Part shown: positions 19,456 to 29,000 of the stretch, piece by piece
How the letters are laid out: each line of letters starts with the position of its first letter
How positions within the stretch are numbered: the stretch's first letter is position 1
Source of the DNA: CAXBGS01 sp963975425
GTDB lineage: Bacteria; Planctomycetota; Planctomycetia; Pirellulales; Pirellulaceae
Assembly (NCBI GenBank): GCA_963975425.1
Contig: CAXBGS010000010.1
Coordinates: forward strand, 124,001 to 188,000
Direction: 5' to 3'
DNA length: 64,000 nucleotides
Notes under the pieces: generated by a model
What the model was told of the DNA's origin: nothing
Databases searched by the model: none
Seen by the model: the letters and a program-made list of their open reading frames with translations, nothing else
Program-made: the position numbers and the translations under genes

Positions 19456-20545
19456 CGGACGCACTCCGGTTGTGGATCGGCGTATCGCTTTCTTCGCCGT
19501 CGGCATCATCGACCGCGTCGGCGAACGGGCTCTGGTAAGGGCGAGTGACGGGCGCAAACTCGTCTCGCGGAAAACCCAGAATCACGAAATAGAAACTGAT
19601 CAGTCCGGCCGAAAAAATAGACCACCCCGCCTTCACGATATACGGCAGCGGGCTTGGCGATAGAAATCCTTCGGTGAACGCAGCAAGCACGAACAACATC
19701 GCTGAAGCAGCCATCACCGGTACAGCCTTGAGGGCGCTGCCGCGCAGCGAATCGGCTCGGGTCAATCCCAGCGTATGGAACAGGCCCACGCCGAGCCGCA
19801 AACCGGCTCCTGCAGCCAGCGCGATCGCCGTCAATTCAAACGGTCCGTGCGCGGTCACAAATTCAAAGAAGTTGTCGCTGCCCTCTACGCCGTCACGCGA
19901 CATGTAGCCAAACACCGTGCCCAGCGATATCGCGTTGAACGCGAGCGTGTAAAGGCATGGAACGATAAAGATTCCGTAGGCAAAACACTTCAAGCCAATG
20001 CCGGTATTGTGCTGGATATAAAACCCCGCCATCGTGACATAGTGATCCAGCGACCCTTGCAGCGGTTGATCATACATTTCCTCCATCTGTTCCAACGCCG
20101 CTTCGCCGACCATGCGTTCGGCAAAGCCCGGAAACATATCTTCATTCGCCGCGACGAACATCGACAGTGCGAACAAGCCGAAGAACACAATCGTCGCGAT
20201 CCGAACACAAGGATCGGCGAAGATTTGCCGCGGAGCATCGCGAAACAAGATGTCGCCCCAAGTCGACGGATCCAATCGGTTGGCACGATACAGTTGGTTG
20301 TGCGCTCGTGCGACCAGACGGTGCAAGTACGAGACGGTGCCGGGTGGTAATTGATATGCGTCGGCCAACGCCAAATCCGCACAGGCGGCGCGGTATAGCG
20401 TTGCAAAACGTGAGATACCTGCGGCGCCTTTGTGATGCGCGTCACCGGACCGGTCCGTGCGACCGCTCGTTTCCATCGCGCCGCAAAGCTTTTCAAGTTC
20501 GGCCCATTGTCCGCGACGTTTTTCCAGCAACTTGGCAACGTTCAT
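19445..20545 (-). CDS. SpoIIM-like (stage II sporulation protein M family) membrane protein
   Basis: The 366-residue protein has a cytosolic N-terminal helical part (MNVAKLLEKRRGQWAELEKL, YRAACADLALA). This is followed by about five or six membrane helices with FGLFALSMFVAANEDMFPGF and NTGIGLKCFAYGIFIVP, the DUF95/SpoIIM signature regions. In sporulating Firmicutes SpoIIM recruits cell-wall hydrolases. In non-sporulating bacteria the family is linked with RDD and MoxR genes, with unknown function. It overlaps the upstream RDD gene by 4 bp. Confidence 0.88.
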   Translation of the reverse strand: MNVAKLLEKRRGQWAELEKLCGAMETSGRTDRSGDAHHKGAAGISRFATLYRAACADLALADAYQLPPGTVSYLHRLVARAHNQLYRANRLDPSTWGDILFRDAPRQIFADPCVRIATIVFFGLFALSMFVAANEDMFPGFAERMVGEAALEQMEEMYDQPLQGSLDHYVTMAGFYIQHNTGIGLKCFAYGIFIVPCLYTLAFNAISLGTVFGYMSRDGVEGSDNFFEFVTAHGPFELTAIALAAGAGLRLGVGLFHTLGLTRADSLRGSALKAVPVMAASAMLFVLAAFTEGFLSPSPLPYIVKAGWSIFSAGLISFYFVILGFPRDEFAPVTRPYQSPFADAVDDADGEESDTPIHNRSASGAT

Positions 20546-21537
20546 CCTGCACCTCCGTCGGGTGCGACTTCGATCGCGGTGGGGATATCGCCGTCGGCGA
20601 ACTCGGCATCACCGGTTTTTTCGCCAACGATATCACTTCCTCGGCGATTCGCATCCGCCATTCGATTCACATCGCGTAGCAGCGGACTGTATCCCGCCAA
20701 TGGACCTAGATCAGGAAGTTCGGCACGCGGATCGGCGAGAAACGTCTTGTAATACAGCGCGTACATCAACAAATCCGAATCAATGTCTCGACGGAATTCG
20801 AAACGATCCAGCAGCGGGTCGGTCAGCTGTGACGCAATCTCGCGCCGACGAGCGGGAGTCAAAAAATGGCGACGTTCGGCATAGATCGCCAGCGTCCGCG
20901 CCATACTGCGCGAGACGCGGTAGTCACCGGGCAAGTACGAGGCAAGCGCGGCGACGCGCGGATCATCGACTTTGACAACCGGCAGTTCCCAGGACCTCTC
21001 GTCGACAATCACCATGGTCCCGGCGGCTAAATCGCCCAAACGCTGCATCCGCCGCGTCATGATGATGGTCACCAACGCGACCATCCCGGTCGGAATGATC
21101 ATCATCGGAGGAATCTCGCTGGAAAACTGACTCGGCGCCGCGAGCGGCCAAAAATCGGCGATCCGTAACAGGTTGCGAATCAAGGCGCGGCTGCCGTTGA
21201 TCGGCCGACCTTCGATATCAATCACCCGTATGCCGCAGGCCCATTTTCCGACCGTCCGGCCGTTGAAATAAGTTTCCAAGATGGTTCCGTAAAACCAACT
21301 GACAAGAAAGTACGTGATGAAACCGCCAGCGACAAAGAAGGGTCCCCCGAAACCGCCCGCGAAATTTAGGAACATCACCGCGACAAAGAACAGGATGCCC
21401 AGAAAGAACCAGCGTATCGCGATGTCAATCAGATAGGCGGGCAGCCGGCGGAACGGCCCGGCCAGTTGATATTCGAACGCAATGTTTTCTGGTGTCACCA
21501 CCGCGATCGTCGTATCGAGCGATGATGTTGCGGCCAT
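20542..21537 (-). CDS. RDD-family membrane protein
   Basis: The RDD motif region AGPFRRLPAYLIDIAIRWF is near the start, followed by two hydrophobic segments (FLGILFFVAVMFLNFAG and FFVAGGFITYFLVSWFYG) and the TVGKWACGIRVIDIEGRP motif. A long cytosolic tail rich in Arg/Asp follows. RDD proteins are small multipass proteins; some act as Na+/H+ antiporters, most are unassigned. ATG at 21537 is chosen because the family begins shortly before TPENI; an ATG at 21642 would add 35 residues. It is the first gene of the MoxR operon. Confidence 0.88.
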   Translation of the reverse strand: MAATSSLDTTIAVVTPENIAFEYQLAGPFRRLPAYLIDIAIRWFFLGILFFVAVMFLNFAGGFGGPFFVAGGFITYFLVSWFYGTILETYFNGRTVGKWACGIRVIDIEGRPINGSRALIRNLLRIADFWPLAAPSQFSSEIPPMMIIPTGMVALVTIIMTRRMQRLGDLAAGTMVIVDERSWELPVVKVDDPRVAALASYLPGDYRVSRSMARTLAIYAERRHFLTPARRREIASQLTDPLLDRFEFRRDIDSDLLMYALYYKTFLADPRAELPDLGPLAGYSPLLRDVNRMADANRRGSDIVGEKTGDAEFADGDIPTAIEVAPDGGAG

Positions 21538-21772
21538 GCGTTGGATTAGCGAAAGGATTTGGGGTTTCGATGGCGATGACGCCTCCGTCTCGATTATCAC
21601 GTGCATCGACGGCGAATGTCTACCTGACCGATGGATCTGCATTCACATCGGCGGATGACGCAATGTTAACATATCACCCCCTACGCGATGATCGCAGGCG
21701 GTAGCCGGCCCTCACGCGCCGCAATCGCACCGCGCAATCGATGCACTGTTCACCATCCACCGAGATCTGATT

Positions 21773-23389
21773 TTGGAAGAAACGCGCGAAACGCACGAGG
21801 CGTCGAATGCAACGACCGATCCATCGGTCGCCGATGATCGAACGACGATCGATCCACCGAGAAATCATCTGCAGATGATTCGCTTCGTCGGCCCTGGGCT
21901 GATTGTCGCCGGTTCTATCGTCGGCAGCGGCGAATTGATCGCGACCACCAAGACCGGCGCCGAAGCGGGCTTCAGTTTACTGTGGCTCATCGTACTGGGT
22001 TGCGTCGTGAAAGTATTCGCGCAAATCGAACTCGGTCGATACGCGATTATCAGTGGCAAGCCAACTCTGCAAGCACTCGATGAAGTTCCCGGACCGCGGA
22101 TCGAGGGTCGTGGGAATTGGTTGGTCTGGTACTGGTTGGTGATGTGGCTGGCAAGTATTTCACAGCTAGGCGGGATTGTTGGTGGGGTCGGTCAAGCACT
22201 TTCGATCAGTGCCCCCATCACTCAGCAAGGCAAGCAGTACAACGAGATGGCCGATGCGGCACAGTTGCTAAAGTTCGACGAATATCTTTACAGGTCGCAG
22301 CCTGAGGACGGCGTGATGATCAGCGAAGCGGAGATCGTGGAGAAACGGCAACAGGCCGAGACTCTTGCCGCGCAGTACTATAGCCGCAACAGCGGAACGG
22401 GCGGTTCGGTGCCCCGTGATACGGTCATCTGGGCATCACTGATGGCAGTGGTCACCAGTCTGATCTTAGTATGCGGCCGATACGGATTGATTCAATCACT
22501 TTCGACAGTCTTGGTCGCGTCGTTTACCGTGCTGACGATCGTGAATGTGTTCTTGCTGCAAGGCCAACCCGACTGGCGAGTCAGCCTCGCCGAATTCTGG
22601 GGCGGGCTGTGGCCTCAGCTTCCCGAGGCCAGTGGTGATGCCCAGCCGATCGGCACGGCGTTGGCAACCTTTGGCATTATCGGTGTTGGTGCCGCCGAGC
22701 TGGTTGTGTACCCGTATTGGTGCCTGGAACGCGGCTACGCGAGATTTGCGGGGCCCAACGACGGTTCGCAGCAATGGGTCCAACGCGCCAGCGGGTGGAT
22801 GCGAGTGATGCGTTTCGATGCTTGGGGCGCAATGTTCGTTTACACATTCGCAACGGTCGCGTTTTATCTGCTGGGTGCCGCCGTACTGCACCGCGTCGGT
22901 CTAAACCCCGAAAAAGATGACATGGTGCGGACCCTTGCGGTGATGTTCAAACCGGTGTTTTCGCAATGGGCCGCGGCCGTCTTTCTATTTGGGGCGTTTG
23001 CTGTTTTGTACTCGACATTTTTTGTCGCCAACGCAAGCCACGCCCGTACGTTTGCTGATGCCATGCGAGTCATTGGTCTGATCGATCACTCCGAAGCGAC
23101 TCAACAGAAATGGGTCAGGATTTTAAGTGGGTTGTTTCCGATCTTATGTTTGCTAATTTTCATCGCGTTCCCGGCTCCCGCGCAGTTGGTTTTGCTAAGC
23201 GGAGTTGCCCAGGGCGTGATGTTGCCGATGCTAGCCGCTGCCGCGTTGTATTTTCGCTATCGACGCGGTATCGACGGGCTTCGACCGGGACGGACCTGGG
23301 ATGTGATGTTGTGGTTGTCGGCGTTGGCGATGCTCATCACGGGCGGCTGGACCGTGATTGATAAGGTGAGCAACTATGTCGGCCAATGA
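21773..23389 (+). CDS. Nramp-superfamily transporter, divergent
   Basis: The 538-residue protein has about eleven membrane helices and opens with MIRFVGPGLIVAGSIV, matching the first Nramp helix. The usual DPGN metal motif is replaced by GSGE (residues 51-54), and helix 6 reads GVGAAELVVYPYW without the Met-Pro-His motif. Residues about 145-218 form a hydrophilic Gln/Glu-rich insert between helices. Classical Nramp proteins import Mn2+ or Fe2+ with protons; with these changes the substrate is uncertain. The start is TTG at 21773; a later start near residue 35 is possible. The stop overlaps the next gene by 4 bp. Confidence 0.85.
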   Translation: MEETRETHEASNATTDPSVADDRTTIDPPRNHLQMIRFVGPGLIVAGSIVGSGELIATTKTGAEAGFSLLWLIVLGCVVKVFAQIELGRYAIISGKPTLQALDEVPGPRIEGRGNWLVWYWLVMWLASISQLGGIVGGVGQALSISAPITQQGKQYNEMADAAQLLKFDEYLYRSQPEDGVMISEAEIVEKRQQAETLAAQYYSRNSGTGGSVPRDTVIWASLMAVVTSLILVCGRYGLIQSLSTVLVASFTVLTIVNVFLLQGQPDWRVSLAEFWGGLWPQLPEASGDAQPIGTALATFGIIGVGAAELVVYPYWCLERGYARFAGPNDGSQQWVQRASGWMRVMRFDAWGAMFVYTFATVAFYLLGAAVLHRVGLNPEKDDMVRTLAVMFKPVFSQWAAAVFLFGAFAVLYSTFFVANASHARTFADAMRVIGLIDHSEATQQKWVRILSGLFPILCLLIFIAFPAPAQLVLLSGVAQGVMLPMLAAAALYFRYRRGIDGLRPGRTWDVMLWLSALAMLITGGWTVIDKVSNYVGQ

Positions 23390-24402
23390 CGAAAAAAACA
23401 TTTCCGATGAACAACCAACAACCAACAACCAAGACGACAAGATTTGGCGTGATCGGAACCGGCCGAATCACTCGGCGGTTGGTCGCTGACATGCAATCGA
23501 CCGAGGGAGTCCAAGTCACGGCAATCGCGAGTCGGACGGCTGATCGGGCTCGCTGGTACGCCGACCAGTATGGGATCGCCGCAGCGGTCGAAGGCTATTC
23601 CGCACTGCTCAGCCGCGATGATGTCGATGCCGTCTACATCGCGTTGCCCCCATCCATGCACGCCGAATGGGCGATTGCGGCCGGCGTGTCAGGTAAACAT
23701 GTGCTGTGCGAGAAACCGCTTGCAACGACGCATCAGCAGGCGACGGAAATCGCGGCCGCCTGTGACTCGACGGGCTCGCGTTGGCTGGACGCGACGGCTT
23801 GGCTGCATCATCGACGAACCGACCAAATCGAAACTTGGCTCGCCGAAAACCGACTCGGCAAGATCGGACACGTCAGTGCATCTGTTTCATTCTATCAGCC
23901 GTTTCAATCGGGCGATCACCGGCTCGACCCGGCTTTGGGCGGTGGATGCCTGCTGGATCTGGGTTGGTACGCATCGGGCTTGATCCGATACGCCGCCGGC
24001 AGTCTTCCCACACGTGTCTTTGCTGATGCACACAACATCGATCATGTCGCTCAGCGTGTGACGGCGATGATGTGGTTCGCCGATGGCGTCACCGCAACCC
24101 TGTCGTGCGGCTTTGATACCGCGACACGCAAATGGTTCGAAATCGCTGGCAGCGACGCTTCTTTGGTTTGCGATGACTTCACGCGGCCCTGGCCAGACAA
24201 AGACGCACGCTGCTGGATCCATGATCGCAGCGGACAGGTCGATCAACACACGTTTGACGGCAACCAAGAGCGCTCGATGATCGCCAAGCTGGCCAGCAAC
24301 GAACCGCTATCGAAATTTCAAAATTTGGCCCTGGATACGCAACGGATTCTCGATGCTATGATTGCGTCCATCAAAACAAACGAGATTGCCCCGCTGGGTT
24401 GA
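23386..24402 (+). CDS. Gfo/Idh/MocA-family oxidoreductase
   Basis: The N-terminal NAD(P)-binding fold carries GVIGTGRITRRLV (about residue 17). The conserved CEKPL motif (about 105) supplies the usual catalytic Lys, and a C-terminal alpha/beta domain follows. Residues 4-12 are low complexity, from a 7-bp repeat. Members oxidise or reduce sugars, inositol or related compounds. The ATG overlaps the transporter stop (ATGA, 23386-23389), so the two are translationally coupled. This raises the possibility that the transporter moves the dehydrogenase substrate rather than a metal. Confidence 0.92.
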   Translation: MTKKTFPMNNQQPTTKTTRFGVIGTGRITRRLVADMQSTEGVQVTAIASRTADRARWYADQYGIAAAVEGYSALLSRDDVDAVYIALPPSMHAEWAIAAGVSGKHVLCEKPLATTHQQATEIAAACDSTGSRWLDATAWLHHRRTDQIETWLAENRLGKIGHVSASVSFYQPFQSGDHRLDPALGGGCLLDLGWYASGLIRYAAGSLPTRVFADAHNIDHVAQRVTAMMWFADGVTATLSCGFDTATRKWFEIAGSDASLVCDDFTRPWPDKDARCWIHDRSGQVDQHTFDGNQERSMIAKLASNEPLSKFQNLALDTQRILDAMIASIKTNEIAPLG

Positions 24403-24424
24403 TCGACTACGCCGGATCGTTTTC

Positions 24425-24772
24425 ATGCAACTTGTTGTCGCCATTATTCAGCCGACCAAATTGTCGACGGTGCGAGATGCGCTTGAAGAAATCGGTCTCG
24501 CCCATTTCACGGTATGCGATGCGTTGGGATATGGCCGACAGCTCGGACAGACGGCAAAGTTTCGCGGCAACGAATATCGAGTGGACCTGCTGCGGAAGAT
24601 TGCGATCGAAATTGCCATCGACGATGAGCAACTGCAGACATGCTTGAACACGATTCAAAGGTCCGCACTGACCGGCAGCGAAGGCCAGATCGGCGATGGA
24701 AAAATATTCGTGATCCCGATCGCCGAAGCCATCGATTTAGCCAGCGGCCAGATCGGCCCGACATCGCTGTAA
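24425..24772 (+). CDS. P-II family signalling protein
   Basis: The 115-residue protein has the P-II fold: MQLVVAIIQPTKLSTVRDAL at the N-terminus, a T-loop with GRQLGQTAKFRGNEYRVD, and the B-loop GQIGDGKIFVIPI. The uridylylation tyrosine is at position 51, as in E. coli GlnB, while position 46 is Phe. P-II proteins sense 2-oxoglutarate and ATP/ADP and bind nitrogen or transport targets. No amtB, glnA or glnD is nearby. It begins 22 bp after the oxidoreductase, so it may be read with the transporter operon. ATG at 24425 gives the family length. Confidence 0.92.
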   Translation: MQLVVAIIQPTKLSTVRDALEEIGLAHFTVCDALGYGRQLGQTAKFRGNEYRVDLLRKIAIEIAIDDEQLQTCLNTIQRSALTGSEGQIGDGKIFVIPIAEAIDLASGQIGPTSL

Positions 24773-24936
24773 TTGTTGTGTCGGTTGAAAACAATCGACC
24801 GCAATGCGTGAATCATTGATTCTTAGGCTTGACCATCGAGAGACGAAAGCACTTATCGCGAACGGTTGTTGCGCCAGTGAATCGCTGGGGCGAAATATCT
24901 AACGATGCAACCGTTACCGCCCACCGCCGGAAACCA

Positions 24937-24970
24937 CGTCTACTGCATCGCACCGTCTACTGCATCGCAC
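24937..24970. repeat. 17-bp perfect tandem duplication over a stop codon
   Basis: CGTCTACTGCATCGCAC occurs at 24937-24953 and 24954-24970 without mismatch. The second copy contains the last codons and TAG stop (24957-24959) of the minus-strand DUF4430 gene. Confidence 0.9.
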
Positions 24971-25349
24971 CGTAAGTCCATGACACCGTGACCGGCGGGC
25001 TTAGCTTGGTTGCGCCAATGCCTTGATTGGCAAATTCGCCGTCAACGCTGAACGTCCAGCCCTCGGTGCCCTCGGTCGATTGACCACCGATCGCTTCGAC
25101 AAAGGCTGTCGTGCCACGTCCTTTGATCACAAAAGTCGGCTCATCGACACTGCGCAGCACCGTTTCAAGCGTAGTGCCCTCGGCAACCGAATCCATCGTC
25201 AGCTTGTGAAGTTGGTCTCCCAGTTCCACTTCGATGGTAACGACACCGGTCTTGGTTGAATCGACCGGCGGGCTTGCCGACGGACGACAACCGCCTATCG
25301 CGAGACCGCAAAGAACCCATGACGTCAACAGAATCTGATTTTTGATCAT
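24957..25349 (-). CDS. DUF4430 lipoprotein
   Basis: The 130-residue protein has a lipoprotein signal (GLAIGGC, Cys near residue 21) and a DUF4430 domain with VTIEVELGDQ and GWTFSVDGEFANQGIG. This domain resembles the ligand-binding part of transcobalamin and also occurs in cobalamin-uptake and adhesive surface proteins. Here it stands alone. Its C-terminus lies inside a 17-bp duplication, so the exact end may have changed recently. The role is unknown; it may bind a cofactor or sugar at the membrane. Confidence 0.8.
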   Translation of the reverse strand: MIKNQILLTSWVLCGLAIGGCRPSASPPVDSTKTGVVTIEVELGDQLHKLTMDSVAEGTTLETVLRSVDEPTFVIKGRGTTAFVEAIGGQSTEGTEGWTFSVDGEFANQGIGATKLSPPVTVSWTYGAMQ

Positions 25350-25381
25350 CTCACCATTCTATCGGCCCCAGAGATCGCCCG

Positions 25382-25714
25382 TTAGACCAACGACTTTGTA
25401 TCGTTGTACAAATCAAGGATTTGGCTCTGCACTTTGACCGCCCGTAACAGCATCCAGATTTGATCGGGAGTGAACTGTACCGGACCATCGCTGCAGATTT
25501 GATCGAGTTCTTCGATGACAGCAGCGTGTTGGTCGGTCGCCGAGTCGAGCCGAAAGCTGGCGTTTCGCCATATGCGGACCAGATTCGCGTCGTCTTCCAA
25601 CTCGCTGGGGTCGTCCGTTTGGTTCAGAATCAGCAGGCAAAGCCGCGCAACATCGCTTTGAGACAACTGAGGCTGAAGCGAAGAGAGTCGTGTTGCTAAG
25701 TCGTTGCAATTCAT
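25382..25714 (-). CDS. Hypothetical helical protein
   Basis: The 110-residue acidic protein has no signal or membrane segment and appears mostly alpha-helical (MNCNDLATRL at the start, then LSQSDVARLCLLIL and DQIWMLLRAVKVQ). I do not recognise a family. It is 32 bp upstream of the DUF4430 gene on the same strand, suggesting an operon. ATG at 25714. Confidence 0.6.
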   Translation of the reverse strand: MNCNDLATRLSSLQPQLSQSDVARLCLLILNQTDDPSELEDDANLVRIWRNASFRLDSATDQHAAVIEELDQICSDGPVQFTPDQIWMLLRAVKVQSQILDLYNDTKSLV

Positions 25715-26090
25715 AGGTGATAAGAGTCTTTGTTATCCTGCGAGCTGGCATCCGAGACGATTAGCGCCGCATCGCTGTCATCCGGCATTGGCTGACGAGG
25801 GTTGATCACCGGACCAATGCAACGGCGTTCTCCGCTTCATCATTGCCGCTCTTTGTTGAAGCGCCACGTCAGATTCGAGGACTCAATTCGCCTTGACCGG
25901 AAATCCAGACTGCCTTGCCCAGAGAGTCAGACGCCACCAGAAGCGATGCTCTCGTGTACAAGCGATGCTCTCAATGAACCGTACGTTACAAACCTATCGG
26001 TGGTGACGGGGCAGTCGAAAACAGACGTCATTCCGGCCGATCCGATGCGGTGAACCAGCGACGTGTTTTCGCACGTACCGATTGGTCGGA
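25715..26090. other. Spacer with a short direct repeat
   Basis: This 376-bp spacer separates two minus-strand genes. It holds a 13-bp direct repeat AAGCGATGCTCTC at 25941-25953 and 25960-25972. A plus-strand frame at 25802-26053 has no supported start or domain, and I see no gene. Confidence 0.6.
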
Positions 26091-29000
26091 TTATTCAGTC
26101 GCGTTTTTGGCGCGGGGGTCCACCTGGAGGCTCTTTAGATAGGCGACCAAGTCGCGAAGTTCTCGTGGCGTGATCAGTTTGGCGAGGTCCGTTGGCATCG
26201 ATGAATTGCCCTTTCTCCTTGCGACGACATCCACTTGGTCGATGCGTTTTTGCGTTCCATCGGCCATCAACAACTCGATCTCGTCATCGTTTTCACTGCG
26301 AACGATACCGGTCAATACGTCGCCGGCTTCCGTTGCAATGACAGCGGTTTCATAGCCTTTGGCGATCGTGGCACTCGGCAAGCAAATGGCTTCCAGCAGG
26401 TACTTTTCATCTTTTTCTTTGCCAATCAATGTCAGATTCGGACCGACTTCGCCGCCGGCTCGATCGACCTTGTGACACCGTACGCAGGAAAGCTCGGTCT
26501 TTTCGAAAAACAGCTTTCTGCCCAAGTCCGCGTTGCCGCCGTGCGCCGAATCGAGCCATGGACCAAGCGGGTCCGATTGCGCAAGTTCTTGGTCATAGGC
26601 TTTCAGTTGTTCGCTAAGCTCTGCCGAAACTCGATCCTTGGCGGCTTCACGGACGTTCAAGCGGACATCGCTGGGCAATTCACCGGACAAGTAATCTGAA
26701 ACGCCTTGCTCAATGGCCTTCACGGCCGCAGGCGATTCGATACCGCGAATGATGTCCCAGGCGAGTTGCCGTGCCGTCGTATCACGCAGTCGAGTGGCTT
26801 CGATAAACGTTTCCACCGACGCGACTCGATCGCCGCGGGCGATCACCTCCAAGGCCGCGGGCACCAGTGCTGTCGTAGGCGTCAATGGAACTTCACGGGC
26901 AAGGGCCAGCGCTGATGGCGGATCCAAATCAGACAGCGCTTTCAGCGCTGTGGCACGCACGCTTGGTCCCAACCCCTTATCCTTGACTCGTTTGGCAAGT
27001 TGCGGAACGATCGACTTTAGCCCCAGCGAGGCCGCGACCTCAATTGCCGTGTCACGCACCGATGCCGATGCTCGAATCAAATCGTTGATGTGCGGCTGAA
27101 GCGCATCGGCAGCAGCCTTCGGTGGCCGAGACGCTAACGGGCGATACTGATTCAAGACGCGATCGTACGGCCCCGGTTGAGACCAGTCGCCGAGCATCTT
27201 GAGCGCCTCGATCCTGGTTTCTTTCGGAGTCGCCACGTGCGATGCAATGGATGCGATGGTCGTTGCATTTTCGGCAGTGCCCAGTTGAAAATTCGCGTTA
27301 AGCACGCGGTGCAAAACCTCTTTGTCTGTCATCCCGGACGTGTTTAACTTGGCCAGCGCGCCCATGGCCACCGCGATGGGTGTGTCATGGATGGCACGGG
27401 CCGCCTCAGCCACCACCTGTGGATCCTCATCTGACAATAACTTGGCAACATGCCCCGAACGCAATCGCCGCAGCGCGACAACAACTGAACGCCTGACCGC
27501 GACATCGGAATAGGTTGACAGATTCTGTAATTGCCCAGGATTCTCGAGCGCCGCAAACAACATAACGCCAGCGTGCCGCAGCGCCGGGTCCGAGTTTGCA
27601 TGCTCGGCGATCACGGGGATCACATGGGGCAAAACACGATCAGCTAAACCTTTTTGCGCTTGAGCATCGGGGTGCCGAAGCAGAGATGCAATCCCGCGGA
27701 TTGCAAAGTACTGAACACGCGCCGACGGATCCTTTACCAAGGACAACAGCGGATCGATTGCCGCGGCGGCGTCGTTATCGCCCACGAATTTTGCCGCGGC
27801 GGCGCGAATCTCGCTATGTTCATCCGTCAATAGTCCACGGATTTTGGCAATCGCATCCGGCCCCGTCGAACCCTCCGAATCCTCGCGACGCAGCACCTGA
27901 TCGAGTCCCCAAATCGCGTGCAATCGTGATCGCAGGTCGGCTTGAACGTCTGTTGCGACGCTTACCAGCACCTCGGTCTCGCCGCGACGGGCAAGTTCCC
28001 ATTGTGATTCCAGGCGGACGCGCCTATCGACGTGCGCCAGATCATCGGCCAATTGATCCGTGGGCCGCTGTGACCAGTCAGACGAAAGCCGGGAATGCAC
28101 TTGGCGAACGATTTCGGATTCGCTGTGCTGCGGGTCCGAGAGTCGATACATCCGGCCTTTGCCCACACCATCCCAACCGTCGACCCAATCGCTAACGTAC
28201 AGACTGCCCTCGGGGCCAAAGGCAAGGTCGGTGGCCAGTACATTCCAAACCAATTGGTCGTCTTCGCCCATACCATAGAAGGCACCATCGGCATCCAGCT
28301 TGAATGAACGGATTCCACTGTTGGCAGCTCCGCCGCGGAAATCGCAAACCAGGAACGTGTCGTTCAGCCGATCACCAAACCCGGTTCCCGGATAGTACGC
28401 CAATCCGCTGGGGCCGTCGGTCAGGTTCGCAATCGGCGGCACAATGTAGGCGGGCTGGTCGGCATGCAACGGTTCCCACAATTTATCGCGATTGAATGGA
28501 CCGCGGTCCGGAAGATACTGATAGTACATTCGCCAACCCGAGTCGCCGTCTTGCAAGAGATGAACGACGCGGGCCATGTCGCCGCTGTCACTGTTGTTGT
28601 CGACCGTGAACAGATCGCCGACATCGTTAAAGGCAAGCTCTTGTGGATTGCGCAGTCCCGTCGCATAGACCTCGAGATTTGAACCGTCCAACTCACAGCG
28701 AAACACGGCACCCGATGCAGGATCCGCCAGCACTTGTCCGTCGGCTTTGGTGATCTTGTACCCACGGTCGCCAATCGAAAAATACAAGCGACCGTCGGGA
28801 CCGACGATCAGCCCGTGCAAATCGTGTCCGCGAAACGCGACGCGGACACCGTAGCCGTCCGACATCACAATGCGTTCTTCGGCTTCGCCATCATCGTCGT
28901 CGTCGATCAATTTCCAAAGCTTGGGAATGCAGGTGTAAAAGACTTCGTTGCCTCGCGCTAGGACGCCGGCACCGGTACCTTCTTCCAATCGATGAAAGCC

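Noticed and set aside
25802..26053. Plus-strand open frame of 83 codons in a spacer
   Set aside because: No convincing start or ribosome site, mixed composition, and the region looks like a divergent-free spacer.
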